NCBI GenBank assembly: GCA_922989275.2
Contig: OV277872.1
Coordinates: 27,668,119-27,732,118 of the forward strand
Length of the DNA stretch: 64,000 bases
Direction: 5' to 3'
Source of the DNA: Gari tellinella
Taxonomy: Eukaryota; Mollusca; Bivalvia; Cardiida; Psammobiidae
Position 1 is the first letter of the stretch. Every line of letters starts with the position of its first letter. The notes beneath the pieces are model-generated. The model saw only the letters and a list, made by a program, of their open reading frames with translations. It did not search any database and was not told the origin of the DNA. Position numbers and translations under genes: made by a program. Positions 45,201 through 49,503 of the stretch are shown here, piece by piece.

Positions 45201-48080
45201 TTACACTTGGCATCTAAAAGAACCAGAGAACTCTTTCGATAATAAGAGTAAAGCATTGCGCATTATGCCACAAAGAATAATGCGGAAATTGTACATGCGT
45301 CCATGGAGGAAGTATACCTGGAGAAGAATCATATACACAAATCTGCATTTTCCCGAAAATGTTGTCGTCCAATACCTGTATGCGCGATAACGCTTAATCG
45401 ATCGATAATTCAACTGCACCGGTACGCCGATAGCGGGCTATCGCGTTTTTTATCGTGTTGAATGGTTACCTACTGTTAGTTTAAGTTACATAAAATCCTT
45501 AATTTTTACCCGATTTTCATTATAATGATCTTAAAAGAAGGCTAAGATATTTATCTTTCACTTGTGAAAATAACATAATCTAATTTTTACATTGATCATT
45601 TTTATGGCGAGTTAAAGAGCGGTTACCAAATGAATTTGCCGATAAAAGGGAGCAAGCGCTCGCGCAAAAATATATCACGCCCTGTTACAAAACCTTTCAT
45701 AAAATCCTCAATTTTAGGCCGATTTCCATAACAATGGTCTTAAAGGACAGCTAAGATATTTTTCTTTCAGTTGTAGAAAATGCCAGTGTTTATTTTTGAA
45801 ATCAAAAAATTTTATGGCGAGTTAAAGAGCGATTGCCAAATGAAATAGTCGATAAACGAGAGCAGGCGATCGCGAAATAAATACAACGTCCCGTTTCAAA
45901 AACTTGAATTTAATCCATAATTTTCGTCCGATATATATATATATATATATTAAAAAAGGTCTTGATATAAAGCCGTGACACTTATCTTTCGGTTGTAAAA
46001 ATACCAGGGGTTTTCTTGAAGCGAAAAAAGTAATGATGACCTACAAAGGTAATAGACGTTTATTTAAGAATAAAATCATCAAGAAATTGTGGTTAAATAA
46101 TGAACTAGGGCTATTCATCTGTAAACTACATGTCTACCATATTACACATCACAAAGGAATGTGACACATTACGTAACCGTACACAATTAGCAGGCCATTT
46201 ATAAGCGTCATAAAACTCTCCCAGCATGAAGTCCATGCTTCTTGAACATGCCGATTATCTATGAAGTGCTTGTTAGGGAACTGGACACCAGGGGGTTTCC
46301 TCTTTAATAAAAAAGATCAATGCTACCCGTGCGTGTAACTTGAACATGTGTTTTTGACTTCTGTAACCGCATGATTTTTATATATTATACAAATCGCAAA
46401 AAATAAAGATAATAGAATTGAATTGAAAAAAAAAAAAAAAAAAAAAGACCAACATCAATGCACCTGGTTTGGTTGATGACTGGATTAACCCTCTCATTAC
46501 TGAATACCAGTAACATGATGACTATTGCAATTGCAAACAGTTGTAATCCAGACCAGGCTGCAAAAATGTCGGATTCATAGAGTATGTCTCTTGAAATATA
46601 GTTTACCCCTTTTTCAAATTAAGCTCTTTATGACACATTTTATCTTTTCTCCGCATGAGGATCATCAGAGAGAGAGACAGACAGACAGACAGACATTCAT
46701 ACAGAAAGATGGAGACAGAAAAGAAGAAGCGAGAGACTGACAGACAGAGATAAGAGAAAAACAGACAGACAGAGAGACAGACAAGAGGCAAACAGACAGT
46801 GGCAGAGAAATATAGACACACACAAGCTTCGTAGGTAAACGAAAAAATACGTTTTTCTCTCATTTTCAAAACCTCACTATACTAACAATTTATAAGCTAT
46901 CGCCTCAAATTTTGTACTACGCGTAAGATCATGGTCTAATAAAACATCTGTATTAAAATTTATAATGAAAAGATGACATTAAAAGCATTTCTATTAACAC
47001 CAAACTTCGTAGGTAAACGAAAAAATACGTTTTTCTCTCATTTTCAAAACCTCACTATACTAACAATTTATAAGCTATCGCCTCAAATTTTGTACTACGC
47101 GTAAGATCATTGTCTAATAAAACATCTGTATTAAAATTTATAATGAAAATATGACATTAAAAGCATTTCTATTAAACACCAAACTTCGTAGGTAAACGAA
47201 AAAATACGTTTTTCTCTCATTTTCAAAACCTCACTAAACTAACAATTTATAAGCTATCGCCTCAAATTTTGTACTACGCGTAAGATTATTGTCTAATAAA
47301 ACATCTGTATTAAAATTTATAATGAAAAGATGACATTAAAAGCATTTCTATTAACACCAAACTTCGTAGGTAAACGAAAAAATACGTTTTTCTCTCATTT
47401 TCAAAACCTCACTATACTAACAATTTATAAGCTATCGCCTCAAATTTTGTACTACGCGTAAGATCATTGTCTAATAAAACATCTGTATTAAAATTTATAA
47501 TGAAAATATGACATTAAAAGCATTTCTATTAAACACCAAACTTCGTAGGTAAACGAAAAAATACGTTTTTCTCTCATTTTCAAAACCTCACTAAACTAAC
47601 AATTTATAAGCTATCGCCTCAAATTTTGTACTACGCGTAAGATTATTGTCTAATAAAACATCTGTATTAAAATTTATAACGAAAAGATGACATTAAAAGC
47701 ATTTCTATTAACACCTAACTTTCGGAAAAACGTTGTTTTCTAGCGGCCAGCGAGCGCCGCTGATTGACCGATTTTGGACGACAAGATAAATCGCGAGCCG
47801 GCCGGATACTTCTCCAGGGTATACTTCCTCCATGATGCGTCAATACGGTAGTGCGGACAATAATAAAGGCTTTCATATGACGGTAAATGTAGTCGTGGAT
47901 TTAAATCCTACCTAGGGTGCACCCGCACCCCCCAGGTTTGGTATTAAAAAGTTCGAAACAACTCTGGACGCCTCTATACTTGATGGCGATTTCTGCACAT
48001 TCTGGACATCATTTTGAATTCAATTGTGTAGACTTAGAGCTTTTTAAATTCTCACCTTGAACGACTATAGACTGTGTCAT
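18090..48080 (-). CDS. TUBE1: Epsilon-tubulin, complete, 12 exons
   Basis: Epsilon-tubulin is a GTP-binding tubulin of the centriole and basal body, needed for stable triplet microtubules. Twelve exons (48056-48080, 44021-44094, 42817-42936, 42142-42257, 38319-38440, 25251-25317, 24414-24534, 23415-23617, 22530-22670, 20704-20844, 18865-19039, 18090-18248) join in frame to 487 residues, against about 475 in human. All introns are GT-AG. Seen: N-terminal MTQSIVVQVGQCGNQIG, nucleotide-loop GAGNNW and HSMGGGTGSGVGTF (about residues 147-160), SSARFEGSLNVDLNEI, DPKHSLYLACALMVRGN and the C-terminal HHYTHVEGMEV. The wording matches TUBE1 rather than alpha, beta, gamma or delta tubulin. The start is the only ATG whose short exon continues into VGQCGNQIG. 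Intron 5 (13 kb) contains another gene on the opposite strand. Confidence 0.96.
18305..18450. repeat. Decayed family C remnant
   Basis: It holds pieces of the family C layout (AGCAGGAGCCCTCTCA, GTGTTTACACTGTTTGC). It lies in TUBE1 intron 11. Confidence 0.45.
18865..19039 (-). CDS. TUBE1: TUBE1 exon 11
   Basis: LKPNLKFIHWNQEGWKTG to FVKLYKRK. It leaves in phase 0 through the donor GTAAGC. Confidence 0.94.
19095..19340. repeat. Family B MITE
   Basis: AGGGGCCCGTTTCATAGAAC to TTTTATGAAACAGGCCCCT, with the ATTGTGACATCTCTTTGGAA hairpin arm. TUBE1 intron 10. Confidence 0.85.
19470..19620. repeat. Family E relative, diverged
   Basis: TACAAACAGTTTTGATCC + GATGAGATGCC and inverse arms, followed by TGACACACTGATGCAATT. 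Confidence 0.65.
19812..20063 (-). repeat. Family D MITE, first of a TTAA-sharing chain
   Basis: TTAACCATTTTCTCCACAG to GGGGTAAAGTGTTAA. Its last TTAA is the first TTAA of the next element. Confidence 0.85.
20060..20296 (+). repeat. Family D MITE, second of the chain
   Basis: TTAACCCATTACCCCATATC to CATATTTATTAGTTAA, hairpin tip GCGCCTTAAGGCAC. It shares TTAA with the elements on both sides. Confidence 0.85.
20293..20543 (-). repeat. Family C MITE, third of the chain
   Basis: TTAACTCTTTCCTCCCTG to GGGTTCAAAGGGTTAA. Confidence 0.88.
20704..20844 (-). CDS. TUBE1: TUBE1 exon 10
   Basis: LDQMFSDAFSKDYQLL to SDVRRNIE. Its acceptor TTTTATAG directly follows the T-rich tail of a SINE (20848-21195). 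Confidence 0.94.
20848..21195 (-). mobile_element. tRNA-derived SINE, full length, abutting TUBE1 exon 10
   Basis: Read on the minus strand: a tRNA-like head (GGCGGTAGTAGTTCAGTGG, box-B-like GAGTTTGATCCCC), a central part with TTCTTGAGCAAGATATGT and GGGTTAAAATGGGTACC, and a tail GACTGAAAGTAG.. ending in ATATTTTTTTTTATAG. The same element lies at 51600-51940 on the other strand. The central GAGCAAG..AATGGGTACC resembles V-type conserved SINE domains (from memory). TUBE1 reads in the same direction, so the tail becomes the end of intron 9. Confidence 0.8.
21190..21465 (+). mobile_element. tRNA-derived SINE of a second type
   Basis: Box A is TGGCCTAGTGGTATAG and box B GAGTTCGAATCCC. The body has CACGTGGGGAAGCCTTCCAG, and the tail is ACTGAAATACTGTTGAAGGC followed by an A-rich end. 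It lies head-to-head against the SINE at 20848-21195. Confidence 0.75.
21560..21807 (+). repeat. Family D MITE
   Basis: TTAACCCATTACCCCATAG to GAGTAATGGGTTAA, tip GCGCCTTAAGGCGC. Confidence 0.87.
21835..21925. repeat. Family E-like hairpin
   Basis: CAAACAGTTTGGATCCTGA + GATGCCACGTTGTGTGGCATC and inverse. The ends are eroded. Confidence 0.65.
22261..22465. repeat. Family F MITE
   Basis: AGTAGAACCTCTCTATTAC to GTAATAGAGAGGTTTTACTG. The core is AAGCAAGGTGAAAGTAAAAC + AAAGCTCCTTTAGGAGCTTT. Confidence 0.8.
22530..22670 (-). CDS. TUBE1: TUBE1 exon 9
   Basis: SSARFEGSLNVDLNEITMN to RSDVNLPPR. The donor is GTTAGG. Confidence 0.93.
22879..23395 (+). repeat. Family D MITE split by a family C MITE
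   Basis: TTAACCCATTACCCCATAG..GGTGACCACT, then the C copy, then TTAAAGCAGGTTGAGAG... to GGATTAAAGGGTTAA. The D consensus here reads GACCACTTAAAGCAGG, so the insert sits at an internal TTAA. Confidence 0.82.
22930..23180 (+). repeat. Family C MITE nested in family D
   Basis: CAACCCTTTGAACCCTAGTC to GGGAGGAAAGAGTTAA, tip GGCTCCAAAAGGAGCC. The left TTAA has mutated to TCAA. Confidence 0.85.
23415..23617 (-). CDS. TUBE1: TUBE1 exon 8
   Basis: ALVSLVNKVSQS to NNIVANLLLNMT. It includes the variable epsilon-specific insert (about 35 residues rich in G, S and D). Confidence 0.92.
23668..23905 (-). repeat. Family D MITE, terminal TTAA mutated
   Basis: CTAACCCATTACCCAATAA to TAGGGTAATGGGTAA, tip GCACCTTAAGGTGC. 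Confidence 0.8.
23930..24410. other. TUBE1 intron sequence with nothing recognised
   Basis: AT-rich, with no repeat family of this window and no coding signal. Confidence 0.4.
24414..24534 (-). CDS. TUBE1: TUBE1 exon 7
   Basis: FVTAVYPSADDDVITSPYN onward to CVLPIENQ. The donor is GTAAAC. Confidence 0.93.
24942..25082. repeat. Palindrome with ~60-base arms
   Basis: GCTCATTATTTATCATT, TTGACTAAAACAA and ACGCTCGCC on the left are mirrored by GGCTCGCGTCATATTGTTTT, TTGACTAAAAC-complement and AATGATAATTAATGAGC. It is MITE-like and in a TUBE1 intron. Confidence 0.65.
25102..25199. repeat. Chimera of a D half and an A half
   Basis: The left arm of D (AAGCAGGCTGAAAGTAAAGC..TGCCTTAAGG) is fused to the right tail of A (TGAGAAAATGTTGG..TTATCTGGAGCCCTG). 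Confidence 0.7.
25251..25317 (-). CDS. TUBE1: TUBE1 exon 6
   Basis: Completes GGGTGSGVGTFILNLLADEY, the tubulin signature. It lies 52 bases from a chimeric MITE remnant at 25102-25199. Confidence 0.93.
25495..25690. repeat. Decayed family E element
   Basis: CAAACTGTTTGACACTCTGA, CAGTTGCAGACAACAAT and the tail match the right half of E copies. The left arm is mostly gone. Confidence 0.5.
25769..25965 (+). repeat. Family D MITE without the second hairpin arm
   Basis: TTAACCCTTTCACCCCATAG to GGAGTAATGAGTTAA. Sequence after GTAAAGCAGAAT is replaced. Confidence 0.7.
26397..26863. mobile_element. Element with 52-bp inverted ends and a tRNA-like SINE head
   Basis: AGGTGCACCATTGGGACTGT..TTTATCCTGACACCGACG is inverted at 26812-26863. 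Inside, on the minus strand, is a tRNA-like stretch with box A TAGCTCAGTGGTAGAGC and box B GGTTCAATCCCCGG (about 26520-26605). Confidence 0.6.
27068..27138. repeat. E-type hairpin remnant
   Basis: AAACAGCTTGAATCCAGA and TGATCAGGATTCAAGCTGTT arms around GCATTACGGGGTC. Confidence 0.6.
27762..27993 (+). CDS. RING exon of the RING-NHL gene
   Basis: Holds LTCSICFSPFTGPKALPC, HTFCVGC and PCPMCRKD. The donor is CAG|GTATAT. An open frame extends upstream of the ATG into the intron and is probably not coding. Confidence 0.88.
27762..31661 (+). CDS. RING-NHL protein (TRIM-like E3 ubiquitin ligase without B-box)
   Basis: Two coding exons, 27762-27993 and 30424-31661, join across a phase-1 intron (ACA G|GT TTT) into 489 residues. 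A C3HC4 RING lies at residues 21-65: C21, C24, C36, H38, C41, C44, C62, C65. Then come roughly 120 low-complexity residues rich in P, Q and S. Residues from about 210 to the end form NHL-type beta-propeller blades, with repeats such as FRKPFAMAVGRNGEFVITDR, HFLQPQFIAATMKNYLVISD and LDTPLGIATDAEDNIIIADS. RING plus NHL is the layout of TRIM2/3/32/71-like ubiquitin ligases, but no B-box or coiled coil is seen. The start is MEPLDRQ, 34 bases after an acceptor (TTTCAG at 27727), so a 5' non-coding exon is likely. The gene is inside TUBE1 intron 5, on the other strand. Confidence 0.9.
28121..29699 (+). mobile_element. Tc1-like transposon in the RING-NHL intron
   Basis: Inverted ends of about 27 bases (CTGAAGCAAAAATGAAAAC left, GTTTTCATTTTTGCTCAG right) are flanked by TA on both sides, the Tc1/mariner target duplication. 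The element is 1579 bp and carries one transposase frame broken by three stops. Confidence 0.92.
28422..29426 (+). pseudogene. Tc1-like transposase, DD34E, three nonsense codons
   Basis: One continuous frame of 334 codons is interrupted only by TAG at 28680, TGA at 28830 and TAA at 28908. The N-terminal helix-turn-helix contains VNDVAQHFGCSRQTIHN. The catalytic residues are visible: D in IFSDESRF, D in FQHDNARPH and E in SPYLNPIEHIWDE, the last two 34 residues apart (DD34E). VMVWGGI is also present. No frameshift is seen, so decay is by point mutation. This copy cannot make a full transposase. Confidence 0.92.
29988..30277 (-). repeat. Family D MITE with an internal tandem step
   Basis: TTTAAACCATTAAATTGATT to GGGGTAATTGGTTAA. 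CTTGCTTTAAGTGATACCC occurs twice (30180, 30216), a 36-base tandem duplication. Confidence 0.75.
30424..31661 (+). CDS. NHL exon of the RING-NHL gene
   Basis: Single large exon after GTTTCAG, starting GFPDNYLVASLSDTI. It ends YGISTV and TAA. It contains about six NHL-like blades. Confidence 0.92.
31734..32288. repeat. Three family A MITEs head to tail
   Basis: Copies at 31734-31939, 31937-32113 and 32110-32288, each with the ACTACTCATTAGAAT hairpin and shared ends (CTGGAGCCCTGAGATAAGGG). They start 73 bases after the RING-NHL stop. Confidence 0.78.
32739..32937. repeat. Family A MITE, full length
   Basis: CAGGGTTCCAGTTAAGAAGG to ATATCTGGAGCCCTG, tip GTCTCGAAGAGAC. Confidence 0.85.
33217..33330 (+). 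repeat. Family D MITE, right half replaced
   Basis: ATAACCCAATAACCTG.. and one complete hairpin. The next D copy begins inside its last arm (CTGCTTAAACCCATTTCC). Confidence 0.65.
33327..34771 (+). repeat. Family D MITE split by a 1.2-kb insertion
   Basis: Left TTAAACCCATTTCCCCAG..CATATTCATGACTG, right TTGGAACTATTTTCTTC..GTTGGGTAATGGGCTAA. Without 33508-34693 the two parts are contiguous. Confidence 0.78.
33508..34693. mobile_element. TTAA-flanked insertion inside family D
   Basis: TTTAAA stands at both edges. The inner ends AGGCAGTATGTCAGCC and GGGTGGTATTCTGGCT are partly inverted. Two E-type hairpins lie inside (33974-34045 and 34212-34277), flanked by inverted TTTCCCGTTTAAACGCA / GCGTTTAAACGGGAAAG pieces. 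No transposase is seen. Confidence 0.6.
35203..35480 (+). repeat. Family D MITE, disordered copy
   Basis: ACTCATTACCCTATAGCCTG, a full hairpin at 35256-35325 (tip TGTGCCTTAAGGCACA), then mixed D tail pieces. Confidence 0.65.
35504..35719 (+). repeat. Family D MITE
   Basis: TTAACCCATTACCACATAG to GAGGTAAAGGATTAA, tip GCGCCTTAAGCGC. Confidence 0.8.
35786..36038 (+). repeat. Family D MITE
   Basis: TTAACCCTTTACCTGATAG to GGGAAAGGGTTAA, tip GCGCCCTAAGGCGC. Confidence 0.85.
36607..36843 (-). repeat. Family C MITE
   Basis: TTAACCCTTTCCTCCCTG to GGGTTCAAAGAGTTAA, tip GGCTCCTTAAGGAGCC. Confidence 0.87.
36949..37788 (+). mobile_element. AGGTGAGC element with 145-bp internal repeats
   Basis: The 5' hairpin is TAGCTCACCTGGCAC..AAGGTGAGCTTTT. 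The internal unit is marked by TTAACACTCTAGAG at 37170, 37315, 37460 and 37605 (145-base steps). The 3' end has AGGTGAGCGATTTAGG and the GGGCCATAGTGGCCC hairpin, then TTGTTTG. No frame. Confidence 0.75.
38083..38235. repeat. Family F MITE fused to a C fragment
   Basis: The C piece GCAAACAGTGTAGAC is followed by the F hairpin AAAGCAACGTGAAAGTGAAA..CACCTTGCTTTAAGC and the F end TAGAGAGGATTTACTG. Confidence 0.65.
38319..38440 (-). CDS. TUBE1: TUBE1 exon 5
   Basis: AVGHKMYGGQYREH to FILHSMGG. The glycine loop is split by the following 13-kb intron. Confidence 0.93.
38556..38640 (+). repeat. SINE tail remnant
   Basis: CGAGTTGCGATATTACTG and AAATACTGTTACAGCAAC match the end of the SINE at 21190-21465. 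Confidence 0.5.
38641..38833. repeat. Family A MITE, full length
   Basis: CAGGGCACCAGATAAGTGG to ATATCAGGAGCCCTG, tip GTCTCTTCGAGAC. It is perfectly paired from CCCTATGG through CCATAGG apart from one base. Confidence 0.87.
38977..40250 (+). mobile_element. AGGTGAGC element with 160-bp internal repeats
   Basis: TTTTAGCTCACCTGAGCTAG..GGTGAGCTTTT opens it. CTAGAGGCCACAATTTTTAT-type units begin at 39080, 39240, 39401, 39560 and 39721 (160-base steps). The 3' end is GAGGTGAGCGATATCAGG with the GGGCCTTCAGGCCC hairpin and TCTTGTTT. Confidence 0.78.
40535..41741 (-). mobile_element. AGGTGAGC element, reverse orientation
   Basis: The 3' end, reversed, is AACAAGGGCCACTATG and ATCGCTCACCTGG. The 5' end, reversed, is AAAAGCTCACC..GGTGAGCTAAAA. 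Internal steps of about 145 bases are marked by CTAGAGTGTTAACAAGG. It faces the 38977 copy. Confidence 0.75.
41760..42120. other. TUBE1 intron 4 sequence, nothing recognised
   Basis: Unique-looking, with no coding frame beyond background and no known repeat end. Confidence 0.35.
42142..42257 (-). CDS. TUBE1: TUBE1 exon 4
   Basis: AVLVDMEEGVVSEMM to SGAGNNW, part of the nucleotide-binding face. Confidence 0.93.
42595..42790. repeat. Family E-like element
   Basis: GCAAACAGTTTTGATCTCAG + CAGGCCCCACATTGTGGGGCC and inverse, then TTGAGTTATACCTGCTG-like remnants and GGGTTAA at the end. Confidence 0.65.
42817..42936 (-). CDS. TUBE1: TUBE1 exon 3
   Basis: Forty codons, starting HGTYDESLSSFFRNVDSR. 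Phase 0 at both ends. Confidence 0.93.
43246..43485 (+). repeat. Family D MITE, short hairpin
   Basis: TTTAACCAATTACTCCATTG to GGGGTAATGTGTTAA. Arms are GCAGGTTGAAAGTAAAGC and the inverse without a spacer. Confidence 0.75.
43749..43817. repeat. Family C hairpin core
   Basis: A nearly perfect 69-base stem: GCAAACAGTGTAGACCCAG with GGGCTCCCAAAGGAGCCC at its tip. The rest of the MITE is eroded. Confidence 0.8.
44021..44094 (-). CDS. TUBE1: TUBE1 exon 2
   Basis: Encodes VGQCGNQIGCRFWDLALREH and the residues ATVNK. The acceptor is TTTCAG and the donor GTAGGG. Confidence 0.93.
44162..44413 (+). repeat. Family D MITE whose last TTAA took an insertion
   Basis: TTAACCCATTACCCCATAG to GGGATGATGGGTTAA. 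The final TTAA is also the left TTAA of the element at 44414. Confidence 0.87.
44414..44950. mobile_element. TTAA-flanked MITE carrying a tRNA-like module, copy 1
   Basis: The ends AGCGACTCGCAACCGGATGG and CCATCTGGTTGCGAGTCGCT are inverted, and TTAA flanks both. About 300 bases in (44730-44820) is a tRNA-like block: GTGGTCCATTGGTCTAAGC (box-A-like) and GGGTTCGAATCCCACC (box B), then TATTTTTTTTATTG, which has a Pol III-style T-run. The long spacing between boxes recalls a tRNA with a large variable arm. The TTAA target and inverted ends fit a piggyBac-type MITE. There is no reading frame. Confidence 0.82.
45062..45285 (+). mobile_element. tRNA-derived SINE, third type
   Basis: CTAGGGGTAACGCACCCGC is box-A-like and TTGCGAGTTTGATCCTCC box-B-like. 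The tail GGCATCTAAAAGAACCAGAG resembles a bivalve SINE end I recall. Confidence 0.6.
45490..45960 (+). repeat. Diverged 210-base tandem repeat
   Basis: TATGGCGAGTTAAAGAGCG occurs at 45603 and 45814. ATCCTCAATTTTAGGCCG-type starts are at about 45495, 45706 and 45910. It ends in an (AT)n run at 45935-45950. Confidence 0.65.
46669..46800 (+). repeat. GACA/GAGA-type microsatellite
   Basis: Runs of GACAGACAGACAGACAGACA mixed with GAGAGA. Open frames on both strands here are only translations of the repeat. Confidence 0.85.
46825..47716 (+). repeat. 178-bp satellite, five copies with dimeric order
   Basis: Units start with ACTTCGTAGGTAAACG near 46825, 47003, 47182, 47360 and 47539, and are about 98-99% identical. 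Copies 2 and 4 share ACTATACTAAC / GATCATTGTC / AAAATATGAC. Copies 3 and 5 share ACTAAACTAAC / GATTATTGTC / AAAAGATGAC. The repeat unit of recent amplification is therefore a 357-base dimer. Confidence 0.9.
48056..48080 (-). CDS. TUBE1: TUBE1 exon 1 (25 nt, start codon)
   Basis: Encodes MTQSIVVQ plus one base, then the donor GTGAGA. It is too short for a simple ORF scan. It was found by looking for a splice-compatible start before VGQCGNQIG. Confidence 0.88.
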
Positions 48081-48428
48081 TATAAATAACTTTCTCTGCC
48101 AATTGGCATACTTTTAGATGACTTTTTCGCGTTTCAGATCAAAATAGTTGTTTAAAATCGGGATATGTCAGTCTCCATCTTTGTTTACTTAGTTACCACA
48201 ACCTTTCGGACAAAGCAAGTGAAGCGACGATTGTCCAATACTGCCGAATTTACCACATGGGCAGGTATTTCTCGTGAACCAATGAAAATGCCTCAATTTT
48301 AGAAAATGAATGATCCCTGCAGCAAGTCACATGATTGAAATGTTTTTGTCACATGATTTTCGTCCAGTTTGAAAACAAATTGTAAACGAGAAGAACGTAC
48401 AGCTGTCAAAATTATAGAAGGAGAAAAG
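48081..48428. promoter_or_regulatory. Shared head-to-head promoter region of TUBE1 and GILT
   Basis: Between the TUBE1 start codon (48080, minus) and a likely GILT 5' non-coding exon ending GGAGAAAAG|GTGAGC at 48428 (plus). No TATA box is obvious for either gene. The region is free of MITEs, unlike both neighbouring introns, which suggests constraint (inference). Confidence 0.55.
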
Positions 48429-48737
48429 GTGAGCATCATTTATTTTTCATATTAACTATGGTTCTTTTTTTAATATTTATCTCACATTTTTACTTTATTT
48501 TAAAGATTGTCTGTTAATGAAAATCCAAACTTGACTGATTAGCAACCTCTTTGTTAAATTCTACATCTAAACATTACTGACCACCTTCATCAGGTTGAAG
48601 ATTATGTCAGATGTGTGTGCAATTACGCAAAACGGTTGACAAGGCCGTTAGTTCAGTAAACTCAAAAATTCTCAAAGTAAAAATCACAAGGAAATTGAAG
48701 GAATACAGGTGACAAACAATTTGGTTTCAGAGGCTAA

Positions 48738-48867
48738 TGTAGTGGCTGTGGAGGTGGGATCGATAGACCGCCCGGTTAGCTCAGTCGGTAGAGCGCCGGA
48801 CTAGTGTTGAGTGGTCGTGGGTTCGAGTCCCATCTCGGGCGGACATTTTTCCCCTGTTTCACTTTAA
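48738..48867 (+). repeat. 5' LTR of the TRIM element
   Basis: 130 bases. It contains box A TAGCTCAGTCGG (48777), box B GGTTCGAGTCC (48820) and ATTTTTCCCC, a T-run, after the tRNA-like part. The acceptor arms GCCCGG and CTCGGGC pair; the anticodon arm does not. Confidence 0.82.
48773..48842 (+). other. tRNA-like sequence inside the 5' LTR, not a functional tRNA
   Basis: The D arm GCTC..GAGC, the T arm and most acceptor pairs are kept, and AGT stands at the anticodon position (Thr-like). CCGGA has no TCCGG partner, so the anticodon stem is broken. Confidence 0.7.
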
Positions 48868-48957
48868 TGGTGTCAGAAGTGTTTGACGGCCCGGGCCTGG
48901 GAGTCATTCGGTCTTCGTGAGAGCTGGGTTAGGCTCTTAAAAGTGAAGGGGGAGGAA

Positions 48958-49092
48958 TGTAGTGGCTGTGGAGGTGGGATCGATAGACCGCCCGGTTAGC
49001 TCAGTCGGTAGAGCGCCGGACTAGTGTTGAGGTGGTCGTGGGTTCGAGTCCCACCTCGAGCGGACATTTTTCCCCTGTTTCACTTTACTACA
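48958..49092 (+). repeat. 3' LTR of the TRIM element
   Basis: 135 bases. It differs from the 5' LTR by a G insertion (GTTGAGGTGG), two substitutions and the extra CTAC. The T arm is GTGGGTTCGAGTCCCAC, perfectly paired. Confidence 0.82.
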
Positions 49093-49101
49093 CTAAAACA
49101 C

Positions 49102-49323
49102 ATAACCCATTGCCCCATAGCCATTTTTAAGTTTTGAAGGTAGGTCACAGACCAATCTGCTTTACTTTCAGCCTGCTTTAAGTTATCAATATCATCTACT
49201 AGAATCTATAAAATATTTATTATGGTACATATTCATGACAGACTGTATAAATTGGAACTATTTTCTTCAGTGGTTGGATACATAAAAGGCGTAAATTGGC
49301 ATGTTTTGGGGGTAATGGATTAA
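49102..49323 (+). repeat. Family D MITE, hairpin reduced
   Basis: ATAACCCATTGCCCCATAG to GGGGGTAATGGATTAA. Only the right arm GCTTTACTTTCAGCCTGC survives. Confidence 0.72.
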
Positions 49324-49392
49324 TTTGGTTATTATTGTACATGTAATTATTCTTGACCGTTGCATTTTGAACATTCCAGAACCACAGACAAC

Positions 49393-49503
49393 ATGAAAGT
49401 GATTGCAGCTGTGGTGTTGCTGTGTCTTCCACTTGTATGGGGTCGCTGTGACTTTCCACCCAGTCTCTGGTGTTCATCAAGAGAAATTTCAATTCAGTGC
49501 AAT
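49393..49503 (+). CDS. GILT exon 1 (signal peptide)
   Basis: ATG 49393 and 37 codons to QCN, donor GTAAGT. A hydrophobic run follows MK. Confidence 0.9.

Larger units (their letters stand above)
45292..47845. repeat. 2.55-kb block bounded by inverted repeats
   Basis: CATGGAGGAAGTATACC + TGGAGAAG at 45302-45326 is inverted at 47811-47836 (CTTCTCCAGGGTATACTTCC). Inside lie a 210-base repeat in three decayed copies (45490, 45701, 45905), a GACA/GAGA microsatellite and the 178-bp satellite. No transposase. It lies in TUBE1 intron 2... between exons 2 and 1. Confidence 0.5.
48738..49092 (+). mobile_element. Miniature LTR retrotransposon (TRIM) with a tRNA-like unit in each LTR
   Basis: Two direct repeats (48738-48867, 48958-49092) begin TGTAGTGGCTGTGG. 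The second ends ACTTTACTACA, so the whole element is TGTAGT..ACTACA. CTAA flanks it on both sides (48734-48737, 49093-49096). Directly after LTR 1 is TGGTGTCAGAAGTG, a primer-binding-site-like motif. Directly before LTR 2 is the polypurine run AAGGGGGAGGAA. The internal part is about 90 bases and codes for nothing, so it would need a helper element. The first LTR lacks CTAC at its end. It lies in the GILT 5' UTR intron. Confidence 0.85.

Noticed and set aside
46603..46869. 88-codon cysteine-rich open frame, minus strand
   Set aside because: It is the translation of a GACA/GAGA microsatellite.
48185..48205. RFX X-box in the TUBE1 promoter (GTTACCACAACC)
   Set aside because: Only one half-site fits. 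The second half lacks the required spacing and bases.
48773..48842. A genuine tRNA-Thr(AGT) gene
   Set aside because: Boxes A and B are perfect, but the anticodon stem does not pair and the sequence repeats inside both LTRs of the TRIM element.
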